A DNA stretch of 64,000 bases, from NCBI GenBank assembly GCA_029817715.1, contig JARUPY010000474.1:7998001-8062000 (forward strand). Direction: 5' to 3'. Of the stretch, positions 1 through 9,824 are shown piece after piece. Position 1 is the stretch's first letter; each line of letters opens with the position of its first letter. The notes under the pieces were generated by a model. The model searched no databases. It had not been told where the DNA came from and saw nothing but the letters and a program-made list of their open reading frames with translations. The position numbers and the translations under genes are program-made. The stretch comes from Melastoma dodecandrum (Eukaryota; Streptophyta; Magnoliopsida; Myrtales; Melastomataceae).

Positions 1-600
1 TGGGGTCTGATAAGAAGTCTACTATTGGTTTCCTTCAGTCTTTATCTTGGCTCATTATTTCTACGGCCATGACATTGTCTTCTGACTGCACATGCGATCC
101 TATTTCGGGTATGTTACCCTGTTCTGTCCTGTTTTTGTATCCTGAAGCTAACTGCGCTAAGCTATTAGCTACTGCATTTTCGTCACGTCCCACAAATTGA
201 AAAGTAATATCTTCAAATCGTGCGACTGGCCGCTATACTGTCTCGAAATAGGGCAGTAGCTTGCCATGACAAGTGCATTATTTGTTAACTTAGTTAATAA
301 CTAACTGAGAATCTCCCCTAACACGGGCTTGCTTTGCCTTTAGTGCCACGAGTTCCTTAAGTATTGTTATCAATGCTTCATACTCAGTAGCATTGTTAGT
401 GGGTATTATTTGTAGACGAAAAGCTAATCTGATATCTTTGCCTATTGGGGATATTATATGAACTCCTATCCCAGCTCCACTCTTTCTGGACGAGTCGTCA
501 AACCACGCCTGCCAGACCTCTTCGGTTGCTTCTTCTTGTTCTATAGATAAGGCCGGGTCATGGTCGACTAGAAAATCAGCTAGTGCTTGTCCCTTGACTG
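1..600 (-). pseudogene. Gypsy A second RNase-H-like domain (fragment)
   Basis: Downstream of the conventional RNase H, the minus strand encodes a decayed stretch readable as WFDDSSRKSGAGIGV, then TNNATEYEALI, then GDSQLVIN and FVGRDENAVAN. The pattern of an acidic residue before a Gly-rich strand, an E in the NNATEYEAL helix, and D in GDSQL matches the additional archaeal-type RNase H of Tat-lineage gypsy elements. It carries in-frame stops and is cut by the window edge. It would remove the RNA strand during reverse transcription if functional. The assignment rests on motif pattern only. Confidence 0.6.
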
Positions 601-601
601 A

Positions 602-1085
602 CTATTGAGACTTATATCTCAGATCATATGGAGACAAAATTAAACTCAATTTGCTAATCTGTCCACTTAACAATGGACTCTCAAAGAAGTACTTGATAAT
701 CGGCGAGTTGGATACGACGTAGACTTCGTCGTTCCCAATGTAATGCCTAAGCTTCATGACGGCATAAAATACCGATAGACACAACTTTTCCTTTGGAGCA
801 TACCTGACCTCAATTGGTGTCAATTGCCTTGACAAGTAATAAACGGCCCTTTCACGTCCACTCTCATCCATCTGCGCCAGTATAGCCCCTATGGTCGTTT
901 CAGTGGCACCTACATAGAGAATGAAGGGTCTTCCATATTGAGGGGGTTCCAGGACTGGTGGGTGTGTTAGATACTTTTTTAAAACGTTAAACGGTTCTTC
1001 GTGTTTCTCTGTCCACTTGAAATCATTTTTTCCCCTTAATTGGTTGGCAAATGCCTCAGTCTTTCCTGCGACATTTCCGATGAAT
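602..1085 (-). pseudogene. Gypsy A RNase H and RT connection domain
   Basis: The minus strand continues from the RT palm through a connection segment (FKWTEKHEEPFNVLKKYL, then a PPVLEPPQYGRPF-like strand) into an RNase H domain with AVYYLSRQLTPIEVRYAPKEK and MKLRHYIG. This is the canonical gypsy pol order. An 89-residue open frame covers 602-871; the segment 872-1085 is readable only with frame changes relative to the RT frame. Catalytic function is unlikely because of these breaks. Confidence 0.75.
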
Positions 1086-1892
1086 CTACGCAGGTAATTC
1101 CCTTTTGCTTCTTGGTGCTGCTAGATTCTGGATGGCTTTTACCTTGTTTTGATCGACTTTAATGCCACATTGATGTACTAGGAAACCCAAAAATTGCCCC
1201 GCTTTAACCCTAAAGACGCATTTAAGTGGGTTTAGTTTAAGTTGATGTTTTCTCATTTTCATGAAAGCATTTCTGAGATGGTCGACATGAAGTTCTTCTT
1301 TTGTCGACTTGACGACTATAGCGTCGATGTAAACTTCTACTGTCTTGCCAAGCGAAGCATCGAATATAGCATTCATTGCTCGCTGATAAGTGGCACCGGC
1401 GTTCTTTAGTCCAAATGGCATTACTATCCATTCGAATATTACTAAAGGACATCTGAATGCTGTTTTATGTACATCTTCTTCCGCGATGAAGATCTGGTTA
1501 TAACCAGAGAACCCATCCATAAAGGACATAATTTGATTTCCTGCTGTCTTGTCTATAAGGTCATCTCCGACAGGCATAGGGTACTCATCCTTTGGAGTAG
1601 CACGGTTCAAATCTCTAAAGTCTATACAGACTCTGATTTTGCTGTTCTTTTTTAATACGGGTACGATACTAGAAATCCAATCTGTATAACGTGACGTCCT
1701 TATGTACCCCGCTCGAAAAAGCTTTTTAACTTCTTCAAAGACTAGTTGTGTCACTTCCCTAGTCATGCGCTTTGGTGCTTGCTGCACCGGCTTAAAATCT
1801 TTCTTGATGGGAAGGGTGTGTTCCACTAGTCTACAATCTAACCCTGGCATCTCAGTACTTAAATTCTTCAAGTACTCCTTTAATTGCATCAA
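1086..1892 (-). pseudogene. Gypsy A reverse transcriptase (fingers and palm)
   Basis: A 268-residue open frame encodes the reverse transcriptase core. Visible landmarks are CRLVEHTLPIKKDFKPVQQ at the start, KIRVCIDFRDLNRATPKDEYP, the helix MDGFSGYNQIFIAEED, the MPFGLKNAGATYQRAMN motif and a degenerate active-site box. The usual Y-x-D-D is here YIDA, so the second catalytic aspartate is missing. The frame ends where the connection domain should continue. The family normally copies element RNA into DNA in cytoplasmic particles; this copy should be inactive. Confidence 0.88.
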
Positions 1893-2704
1893 AGAATTCT
1901 TTGTTCAGCGAAGAACTGATTAAAAGAATCCTAGGAGAAGTCTCGCTTCCCAAATTAACACTAATTAATAGGTTACACGGTATCATCAAAGTCTCGCGGC
2001 CCTCGGTTCCACCTAAATCGGTAGACACGGGCTTATTACAAGCACTAGGCGCTTTAAGCACTTCTGAGTTTATTGAAAACCAAGAGATGGGTTGTCTACA
2101 GCAATGGTGTCCCTGGTAGACTTGAGGTCGTCGAAGGACATCAGTGACTGCTTATGTTCTTTCTTCATTCTGGTCCACAGGTCCCTTCTTTCAGGAGTCT
2201 ATCGGGCTCCAACTCCGCAACAGTATTTTGCTGGTTTTTTCCAACTTCGTTTTCATTTTGGCCATTCGTCTTTCTCCTTACGGGGTTTGCACCCGAATTG
2301 ACTTCTTGCAGGACTTCCTCTATGTCCTTCGCGGTAAGCTCGTCTCCCCATCCAGATGGAGCGATTGGGTCTGTCTCCGGCTTAGGGTGTGGTGTCCCGT
2401 AATCCACAATGTAATCAAACTTTCCAGATGGTTGGCCAAGAGGACCTACAGTAGGGTTGCCCAGCTTATATCGTTGCTCCAGAGTAAGGCCCTTGACAGT
2501 CTTGCTCGTTTCTGCATGCAAGATACCTTTGTCACAACAAGAGTATTCATCAGCCCTAATAATCTCAACTTCAGAGTCAATCCATTACATCAACTCTCTA
2601 TGCAATGTAGATGGGATAGCTGCGGCTTTATAGAGCCAGTCATGGCCCAATAGAGGATTAAAAGTAGGAACTATGTCAATCACAAAGAAAGCAGTTTCCT
2701 TTCC
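1893..2704 (-). pseudogene. Gypsy A protease-RT linker region, broken
   Basis: This stretch holds short minus-strand frames (1852-2061 and 2165-2521) that correspond in order and wording to segments of element E at about 39.96-40.75 kb. Shared words include HAETSKTVK, LTLEQ, GNPTVGPLGQ-like and DIEEVLQEVNSG. It is an acidic, low-complexity linker between protease and reverse transcriptase. No catalytic motif was seen. Stops break it into at least three frames. Confidence 0.65.
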
Positions 2705-3082
2705 CTAGCGACCCACTTCAAGATGCACAGAGAAGACCCCTAAACATTCAGATTTCCTGCCATTAAAACCGCTCACTGCGACATTGGTTTTAACCAAGTC
2801 ATGAGGCTTATATCCAAGCACTTTAAACCTGGACAGAGGAAGCACGTTTATCGTCGCTCCATTGTCTACAAGGACCCGACTCACTACAGTACCGTCAAAG
2901 GTAGCAGTGATGTACAAAGAGTGCATGTGTTGTTTCATGCAATCAGATGGTTTCTCCAGCCAATGAAGTGGAAAACCTGCCGGATAAGCTGGTGAATAAG
3001 GAAGAGACACCTTACCTCTTGCGGTTTCCACTTTTCGATTATTGGCGAAGTCTACAGGCAAGGTGAGAGCGTTACAGCTCAC
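2705..3082 (-). pseudogene. Gypsy A aspartic protease
   Basis: A 125-residue frame contains LVDNGATINVLPLS, the retropepsin-type active-site loop in a D-N-G-A form rather than D-S/T-G. It is followed by the strand GFNGRKSECLGVFSVHLEVGR. The same arrangement is present in element E near 39.66-39.95 kb, which supports the call. In the family the domain dimerises and cuts the polyprotein. The D-N-G-A variant is shared by both copies, so it may be ancestral rather than a recent mutation. The frame ends early compared with element E, where the domain runs on past VIDIIPTFNALLGRDWLH. Confidence 0.75.
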
Positions 3083-4351
3083 AATTGGCCTCTTTTCGCC
3101 ATCAACATCGCTTGGGATTTCACTCCGAAGAGGGTGTTATCAAAACATGAGCCAGGCCCTTCTGAATGGTCTGTAAAGTCAATATGCTCTACTTCAGTGT
3201 TCAATCCCTTTGTAGACACTCTGGCAGGTAAAGCGGCCCCTGAGAAGGTAGGCCTAGACCTCTTAGCGACGTGACTTAGACGTCTGTCCCTTGGTGGCAA
3301 AGCGGTCTTGCCAACTGCTTTCTGCCAATGTTTCGAGGGGTTAACTGCTTTAATTACCCTTGATTTCTTAGAACCACGGAAAGATCGACATACCTCGACA
3401 AAGTCTCCAACGAATGGATCGTATCCCACTACTGTCCGCGTTGGTACCTGTTGCGTTTCTGAATAACTGTTAGTTTCACAAGTACCTGTGGCTGCAGAGT
3501 GTGCGGGTTTGACCACGATCTCTCCGTTCGAAGATAAGTCTACAAGCTTGAGGAAGTAGTTGACACAACAGGGGGTGCAGAGTTGAGTGATCAGGATCCT
3601 GTTCTGAGCTATTAGCTTGCATCCTCTCGTCAAGGAACTGAGCCATCGGTGGTCTTGTCCGGATTGCCCTGATGTCTACTTTAGACGTCCTTTGTCTCGG
3701 CTTGCCCACTTTCTCCTGTGGCCTTTCGACTCGCTGAGTCCTGCTAAGGACGTCCCCTTCTACAGTTCCAGAGCGGGATTCGCCGGTGTGACCGTTTCTT
3801 TCCTGCCCTAGTTTTGCCCCTTGTTGGATGGACGAGTCATTAAAATCCAGATGTCGTTTGGGGCGCTCAAAAGTACGGAGTTGTTGTTCAGGTGCTCTGC
3901 CTCGACCATGGGGACCACCTCTTCCTCCATGGGTAGTTGGTCTACGCTCCACACTTGGAGGGATTTTGAACCCCCTCTGAGAATTATTAGAGGCACTTCG
4001 CGAGCTAGGGGAAACTATTCCCATTGCCACTTCTTCTAGCGAGGGAAAATCATACCAGACATCCCCTTGATTGTTCTGCAGATTCTTTCTGAAAGTATTG
4101 CACCTATCAGTGGTGTGCGTGTCATCCATATGCCAACAGCAGAGGTTGGACGCCACTTCCTTGACAGGGCAGGTGACTACACCGTTGCCAGCCAAGCGAC
4201 GGAAGAGCGCATTCGCTATCATGGTCTCCCCGGGGATCTTTATGTCCAGCAGGGAAAAATCAGTATTAGTCTCGATGAAGTTGATGTCTGCATCAGAAAC
4301 ATCGAACATATGAATGGCAATTTCATCATCAAAAGGCCTATCGTCGACCAT
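3079..4351 (-). pseudogene. Gypsy A gag C-terminal / linker region
   Basis: Two overlapping minus-strand frames (3476-4351 and 3079-3633) cover a polar, Arg- and Gly-rich region including GGRGGPHGRGRAPEQQ and, upstream, CCWHMDDTHTTDRCNTFRK. That Cys/His spacing resembles a decayed zinc-binding segment. The equivalent region of element E (about 38.0-38.8 kb) has the same words. The switch of frame near 3500-3630 marks a frameshift. It probably belonged to the nucleocapsid-like end of gag and the linker before protease. Confidence 0.65.
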
Positions 4352-4689
4352 TGTGACTTCGTCTACTTCAGGGAATCATAATTCTTCTGACTCTATAAGG
4401 TCTTGAATCATGTTCCTAAATGATAAACAATCCCTGGTCGTATGTGTGAACGACCCATGTCACTTGTAATAATTCCTAGTTTTCTCCCTTTCCGTCTGGG
4501 GGGCTTTGTGGCCGGGTTTGAGCTTAATCCGCTTCCGTTGGACAAGCTAGTCAAAAATTGCATCCGCCTTATCTACGTCGAAAGAATATTTTCTTTCTTC
4601 GCCAGACTTCTGAGATGCTTTCGCTTTTGAATTCTTCCTTGCTAGTGGCTCACAAACCGTTGCTTCGCCTTTCACGAATTCGGCCATGT

Positions 4690-6102
4690 CTATACTTCAA
4701 GGGTTTCTAATTGGTAAGCGTGTTTAGACTGGGCCTCTTCCATCAGCAACTGATGATACTCAGTTGCACTCCTAGCCAAGTCATAAAGATCATTGAACCT
4801 CTCCCCTTGTAGTTTCTTCTTGAAAGGCATAGACAACGCGTTTAACGCGATCATCAACTGGTCCCTTTCAGGTATTGCAGGTCTACAGCGAAGCAGCGCT
4901 TTTCGCAAAAGCATGATGAATTGTCCTGGGTGTTCCCCGGCGGTCTGTCTAAGCTGCATTACCTCAAAAATCGACATGGGCATGTCTAGTCGAGCAAATG
5001 CTTTCATAAAGGAAGACTGCATTTCTGCCCATGATGTTACTGACCCGGGAGGCAAACTTGCATACCATGTGAAAGCATCTCCCGTAAGTGAGTTCGGGAA
5101 TAATTTCAGCTTCCAAAAATCATTGGCTGCAGCATCCCCCGCTTGATGGGTGAACCGGGCTATGTGCTCTATAGGCGTCATCTCATCTTCTCCTGAAAAA
5201 CGAGTGAAATTAGATACTCTGTATCCCTTAGGCAGGGGAAAATCTCTGTCGATGTAGGCAGGGTATGGACTCCTGTATAGACCAGGATCGTCCTGCCTGA
5301 CAGCCCCAGGTACCATCTGCTCCAAGACTTGAGTGATCGTCTCCCTCAAATTTTGTAGAGGTGCATGATCGAACTGCTCACGTGCATAGTCCTGGCTCAC
5401 TTTCTCCGGGAGATAAAGCATCCTCACGGTGGCTCGGGATGGCTGCGGGTTTACCGAGACATTCGTGTAGAAGCTTTCTACCCACGGTAGACTTCCTATA
5501 ACTGGAGCTTCCCTCGACGGTATCTCCTCTACAGGTATGCCACTTGCATATCTGGTTGTTTCACCCTGCACCTTAAAATCATCGTCTACGGGGTCTACTG
5601 CATACACAGCATTTGCCCTCCAAGACGTAGGAGATTGAGAGGTAGGAGGCCTTGAGAGGGACATCTTGTCCCTATTGCAGGCCTTTGTAGCGCGTTGATT
5701 AGCGTCGTTCCAAGGCTCTTCCTCTTGGAATGATACGTTGCGCATCTCTGTGCGCCGGGCATCTCCCATGAAAGAATTCTCCCTGTCTACGGGGGCGCTT
5801 GGCCACGCAGTAGCATTTGACCTATTCAAAGCGCTGAGTTGCTCCAAAATCTGGGCTATATTATCTTGTAATCCAGTGACATGTCTGTCAATCAGGTTCC
5901 TCATATCATTGAATTCTTTGTGGAACTCGAGCCTATATATGAACTCAGAAGGAGTATGTGCCCCGGAATCAGGTTGATTCGCAGTCTCTTGGCTTCCTAG
6001 AGCCGCGGTCTCGACATTTACGTCTCCCGTTATAAACTGACCGTCTCCATCTAATGGAGGTGGAGGGTCGCGATTAGCTCCGCTCCTAGTACTCATTACC
6101 AT
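4690..6102 (-). CDS. Gypsy A gag, uninterrupted 470-codon frame
   Basis: This is the longest retrotransposon frame in the window. The start lies about 24 bases downstream of the primer site on the minus strand, as expected for gag. The N-terminal 100 residues are polar (STRSGANRDPPPPL), a short amphipathic helix follows, and the capsid-like core is at roughly residues 290-430, with FWKLKLFPNSLTGDAFTWY, SWAEMQSSFMKAFARL and ALLRCRPAIPERDQL. These are typical of the retrotransposon gag family that packages element RNA. A near-identical core occurs in element E at 37.13-37.67 kb. No zinc knuckle lies within this frame. Confidence 0.85.
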   Translation of the reverse strand: MVMSTRSGANRDPPPPLDGDGQFITGDVNVETAALGSQETANQPDSGAHTPSEFIYRLEFHKEFNDMRNLIDRHVTGLQDNIAQILEQLSALNRSNATAWPSAPVDRENSFMGDARRTEMRNVSFQEEEPWNDANQRATKACNRDKMSLSRPPTSQSPTSWRANAVYAVDPVDDDFKVQGETTRYASGIPVEEIPSREAPVIGSLPWVESFYTNVSVNPQPSRATVRMLYLPEKVSQDYAREQFDHAPLQNLRETITQVLEQMVPGAVRQDDPGLYRSPYPAYIDRDFPLPKGYRVSNFTRFSGEDEMTPIEHIARFTHQAGDAAANDFWKLKLFPNSLTGDAFTWYASLPPGSVTSWAEMQSSFMKAFARLDMPMSIFEVMQLRQTAGEHPGQFIMLLRKALLRCRPAIPERDQLMIALNALSMPFKKKLQGERFNDLYDLARSATEYHQLLMEEAQSKHAYQLETLEV

Positions 6103-6125
6103 CTGTAGACTTTAAGCCTTTCGTT

Positions 6126-6143
6126 CTCCCACTGTGGTCGCCA
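6126..6143 (-). other. Primer binding site of gypsy A (tRNA-Arg type)
   Basis: Read on the minus strand this is TGGCGACCACAGTGGGAG, directly upstream of gag. Its complement ends in CCA and fits the 3' end of a plant tRNA-Arg as I recall it. The identical 18 bases precede gag of element E at 36168-36185, and the preceding 40 bases are also nearly identical, which marks the LTR 3' end in both. Confidence 0.75.
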
Positions 6144-6310
6144 AAAACGTGTTCGCGTCGAAAACGGATCACGTCGAAAATATTTAGCAATGATACTCAC
6201 AGGGTTTGCCGATGTGGCCGCCAGTAAGTAAATGTAATAGATTGAATTAAATATGTGAAGTTTTACAATAAAAATAAGGTGCTTACAGTCATAAAAATAA
6301 AGCAAGGATG

Positions 6311-6720
6311 GTGGTGCAACGTCGTATACTTGCTTCTGGGCGCTGCAGACTAAGTGGCGAGGTCGTAGACTTGCCGCTGAACGCTGCAGTCTTGCGAACC
6401 TGAACGATAGGGTCGTCGTAAACTTGGCGTTGGACGCTACAGTCTTGCGAATATGATCGATAGAGACGTCGTAGACTTGGCGCTGGACGCTGCAGTCTTG
6501 CGAATCTGATCGATAGAGACGTCGTAGACATGGCGCTGGACGCTGCGGACTTGGGAGTCTGGGCAATAGAGACGTCGTAGACTTGGCGCTGGACGCTGCG
6601 GACTTGGGAGTCTGGGCAATAGAGACGTCGTAGACTTGGCGCTGGACGCTGCAGACTTGGGAGTTTGGGCGATGACGTCGTAGACTTGATAATAGAGTGC
6701 TGTAGACTTGCAACTCTGGA
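6311..6720. repeat. 53-bp minisatellite, about seven units, in the LTR/leader of gypsy A
   Basis: The word GTCGTAGAC or a one-base variant starts at 6321, 6362, 6415, 6468, 6521, 6574, 6627 and 6677. Five consecutive intervals are exactly 53 bp; the outer ones are 41 and 50. Units share GGCGCTGGACGCTGCAGACT and a GAGTCTGGGCAATAGAGAC-like tail. Because 53 is not a multiple of three, long repetitive frames appear in all three minus-strand frames; these are by-products, not genes. Confidence 0.9.
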
Positions 6721-6787
6721 TGGCAAAGCTTGGTTGCTGGGCTTGGTGGACGGTGTGTGGTCGAATGTAGAGGCGGATGTGGATACC

Positions 6788-6985
6788 AAGGCTACGGTTG
6801 CTCACTCTGGTGGCAGAGTCGGAGGCGGAATTTCGTGCCGGGATTATGGTGGCGGAGTCTTGGCGGTGGAATGCTGGCAGGGAGTTGTTACCGGAGCTAT
6901 GGTTGCTCACACTAATGGTGGAAGTGAAGGCGGAGTTTGGCTGTCGAAGCTATGGTTGCTCACTCTGACGGTGGAATGAAGACCA
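6788..6985. repeat. Second array with ~53-bp period, G-rich
   Basis: GGCTACGGTTGCTCAC / AGCTATGGTTGCTCAC starts near 6790, 6895 and 6948, with a weaker unit near 6842. Intervals are about 52, 53 and 53 bp. Units carry GGTGG and GGCGGA words. The sequence differs from the array at 6311-6720 but the period is the same. Confidence 0.7.
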
Positions 6986-7149
6986 ATGAAATTTTAAGAG
7001 TTTCGCCCAGGTCGGGGGATCCTAACAACTAAGGAGTGACGAGCAAATTAAGCTTATGTTGGCTGATTTGATCGTGTTTTCTCCAAGGGAAGATCTCCTC
7101 CCTTTTATACTCGGTCTGTTACGACCTCTGAAAATCCTCTAATCCAAAC

Positions 7150-7400
7150 CAACCCCGTGGATCTCGGAGTCAACAAACTATCCTCTAAGACGTGCCACTC
7201 GTGCGGATGTGGGTTATAGACTTCACTGATTTCGGAGTTAACAAACTGTCGTGCAACCCGAGCGGACGTGGGTTGTAGACTCCACTGACTTTGGAGATAA
7301 TCCATCCTTTGAGACGTGTGACCTGTGCAGACGTGGGCCGTAGACTCCCACTGCTCTCGGGGTCACTAATCAGTCGTGTGCAGATTAGGGCTTTAGGCCT
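7150..7400. repeat. Degenerate 59-65 bp direct repeats at the outer end of the gypsy A LTR region
   Basis: CGGATGTGGGTT at 7204, CGGACGTGGGTT at 7263 and CAGACGTGGGCC at 7328 begin three diverged units, each followed by GTAGACT(C/T)CACTG and an AACAAAC- or AATC-like tail. A partial unit precedes them. Similar ACGTGGGT words recur at 42.1-42.3 kb. Confidence 0.6.
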
Positions 7401-7462
7401 GGTGTGAGCGATGCGTCTAGTCTCACACGGGCGTCGTGTCCTATTGTGGGCTTTGTCAGAGA

Positions 7463-8335
7463 GTAGGCGCAAGATAGTCCATCATGTCACTATCCAGGCT
7501 CAAGTTTAGCTGGAACGAGACATGACTGTCACTATCCACGCTGTAAACCAAGCTAGGTTGCACGGTACGCAATCTGGGACTGCCCTCCACTGAAGATCTT
7601 GGCTTCATGATTTTAAAGGCGAACGATGTACCGTGTCTGATAATTCTGGCGCCTCTGGATTGTTCATTGCCCTTCCAGTTCTGGTTTGCGAATCTCCAGG
7701 CTCTCCCTCAGGTGCTATCCGGCAGGTACTTCCTCCAGCATTGTCATTAGAACTCTGAGTGCTACGTGAGACGACATTCATGTCAGATATAGCAGGCGAG
7801 AGCTCTAGTCTCAGCTAGTTTGAGAAATCTTGTGGAAACAAGTTCCCGAACTCTGGCCTTGAACTTCTGAGATTGTCCACCTCCACCATGCCGCCCTCTA
7901 CCACTGGCTATGACTGATCAGCAGAAAGCAATCTCCTTTTTTTGTTATATACCGATAAATCCAGAGACTCAATCTTTCGACCAAGATGCTCTACAAAGGA
8001 AGAGTGCACGAGTGACTTTTCTAAGAGAGTAAGCAGATTATCCTATCGCTGCTCCATGCTGCCAACTTGCCGAAGTAGCTCTTCCTATGGACGCTTCCGA
8101 TGGTTTGCTGTTTCTTAAGTTTTGAGAGCTTTGCCTTAAGAGTGGCCTTTTCGCTGTTGAGCCTATCCATTTCTTCGTTGCATGCAGCCCTTTCAGGATC
8201 CGTTGTTTCTGCAGGAGGATTACTATGGCTATGAATTGGCTTCCTCCGGCGTATGTTCTTGAGCATATGCTTTTTGGCTTTCACAAAGTCTTCATTGGAA
8301 AACTCCCATCTCTCAGGATCCTTTTTCCGGAAACC
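7463..8335 (-). pseudogene. Class A4 heat-shock transcription factor, exon-2 fragment
   Basis: The minus strand starts, after a TGCAG splice acceptor, with [12 protein letters not shown], which is where exon 2 of plant HSF genes begins within the DNA-binding domain. It continues with [13 protein letters not shown] (end of the domain), then a hydrophobic-repeat coiled coil ([18 protein letters not shown]). After a frameshift near 8090 come MEQR, FVEHLGRKIESLDLS and the basic KKRRLL, which match the HR-B and nuclear-localisation region of HSFA4 proteins. Stops and at least one frameshift break the rest. The first half of the DNA-binding domain (exon 1) is absent from the adjacent DNA and no AHA activation motif was found. 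It is a dead fragment between two gypsy pieces. Confidence 0.82.
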
Positions 8336-8424
8336 CTGCATCCATGACGTGGAAAGTACTTAGCCTACAGAGGAAATCAACAAAAGAGCATAAACATACA
8401 AGACACCAAGCTTCCAAAGAGAAA

Positions 8425-8857
8425 GCTTGTAACTCTTTCTTAGACTGTAGGGCAGGTAACCTCCTGATAGAGTCCGTTTTATGAGGGTCTACCTCAATGC
8501 CCCGTTGCTGGATTAAGAACCCAATGAACTGTCCCTTTCATACTCAAAATGCAAGTTTAGCCTTAGCTTGTGCATCCTCATCTTTTCGAATGCTTCGCTC
8601 AAATGGAGGTGATGATCTTCAATTCGTTTAGATTTGATCACCACATCATATGTGTAGACTTCCACGGTCTTCCCTATCAGGATAATGAAGATCAAATTCA
8701 TGGCCCTTTGATATGTGACCCAGACTACCCATTCGAAGATTATCATAGGGCATCGGAACATTGTTTTGCGTACATCTTCTTCGGCAATGAAAATCTTCTT
8801 GTAGACGAAATAACCGTCTATTAATGACATCTGATGTTGGAATGTTTGTGTGTACAA
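8425..8857 (-). pseudogene. Second gypsy reverse-transcriptase fragment
   Basis: A minus-strand stretch encodes IFIAEEDVRKT, RCPMIIFEWVV, TYQRAMN and GKTVEVY, matching the RT of element A (IFIAEEDVHKTAFRCPLVIFEWIV). After a frame change it continues with QRGIEVDPHKT and SKKELQAF. The palm is internally deleted between FEWVV and TYQRAMN (the MPFGL motif is lost). The fragment breaks off close to the heat-shock-factor fragment. It is a scrap of a related but separate copy. Confidence 0.8.
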
Positions 8858-9660
8858 AGAAAAAACTAAAACCCATTTATAATGCTCAACCTAAGCTATT
8901 TACGAAAAGGAAATATTACTTTATACAAACTTCCTATGTTCGTAAGTCTCCCAATTTTTTTCTTGCCAATATGGACATTCTTCTTCACATGTCTTCAGAT
9001 CTATGACCTTTCTTTGTCTAATTGAGCCTCGTAATGTTCATGTCCTCAAATCTTTAAATTTACTTCTCTCGACGTCATTCAACAAATAAGCACTTCGTCC
9101 ACCAGCCTTCGTTCAGTGTGTTTCTTCACTCGTCTCGTCAAGTCACTATTAATTACCGTCCTTCGCTCAGCGTCACTTCGCTCGAGACCTCAGTCTATCT
9201 TGGACCTGGGCATCTAATCTTATCATATGCACGGGCCGTTCAAAGGACTCGTGCCTTAGAATTATTTATCAATTTGTGTCGTGTTTTTGGGTGTTTTTCT
9301 TTAATAGGAAGAATAAGGGGCAGAAAGATTAAAAAAAAATACATATCCGAGTCCAGAAGATTTGGGCGAAAAATGAACGCGTCTATTTTCTCCATCCGTC
9401 TAAACAAAGCCCGAGAATAAATAAAATAATAAATAAATTATTAAAAGGGTGATCGTCGAACTTGTTGGGACAACGTCGTGCCCAGGAACATGCGGGCCTG
9501 TTTATTCGCCACCCCCCTAATCATTCTCAAAAATGTCTTCCCGATTTTATTTCCAATAATAAAACAAAGTAATTGACTTAATAATTCCATTTTTTAAAAA
9601 ATATATTCGACTTGATGTACACCTTAACCTGGAAATAAGATTTCTCGTGGCATCAGGTTC
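8858..9660. other. Gene-poor stretch upstream of the Rab gene
   Basis: I see no supported gene here. TGTTGGAATG at 8833 resembles a copia LTR start, but no matching end or partner LTR was found. The open frame 9118-9420 has no recognisable content. An AT-rich tract spans about 9530-9610. Confidence 0.5.
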
Positions 9661-9824
9661 TGAAGCAAAAAGGGAAACTAATGATAAAGGAAGGGGAGCG
9701 GGGGGGGTGCTTTCTAATGATGGTGATTTATGGGCGTTGATTACGGATTGACTACTTCATCAATACTCTCGCTCCCCTCAAACGCCCAGGAGACGAGGCT
9801 TTTCGTTTTTACTTACGACCTTCG

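Larger units (their letters stand above)
1..7463 (-). mobile_element. Ty3/gypsy retrotransposon A (Tat-like), 5' portion, runs off the left edge
   Basis: On the minus strand the order is LTR or leader with minisatellites, primer site, gag, linker, aspartic protease, reverse transcriptase, RNase H, then a second RNase-H-like region reaching base 1. An additional RNase H and an arginine-tRNA-like primer site are known traits of the Tat/Ogre/Retand branch, so that branch is my inference. Gag is one long open frame but protease to RNase H is split by stops and frameshifts, so the copy is probably dead. The integrase and the other LTR lie outside the window. Element E at 35.3-40.8 kb is a close relative on the opposite strand. 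The outer LTR edge near 7463 is approximate. Confidence 0.85.

Noticed and set aside
6311..6720. CRISPR-like regular repeats
   Set aside because: Units are contiguous 53-bp tandem copies without unique spacers, in a plant retroelement, so this is a minisatellite.
6096..6910. Three overlapping long minus-strand frames with repeated Ser/Arg-rich peptides
   Set aside because: They are produced by the 53-bp minisatellite read in three frames. There is no start context or domain and they overlap the LTR region.
9118..9420. 100-codon plus-strand frame upstream of the Rab gene
   Set aside because: No domain, no conservation visible, composition like surrounding non-coding DNA.
8833..9450. Possible solo copia LTR starting TGTTGGAATG
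   Set aside because: No matching CA end, no TSD and no partner copy in the window.
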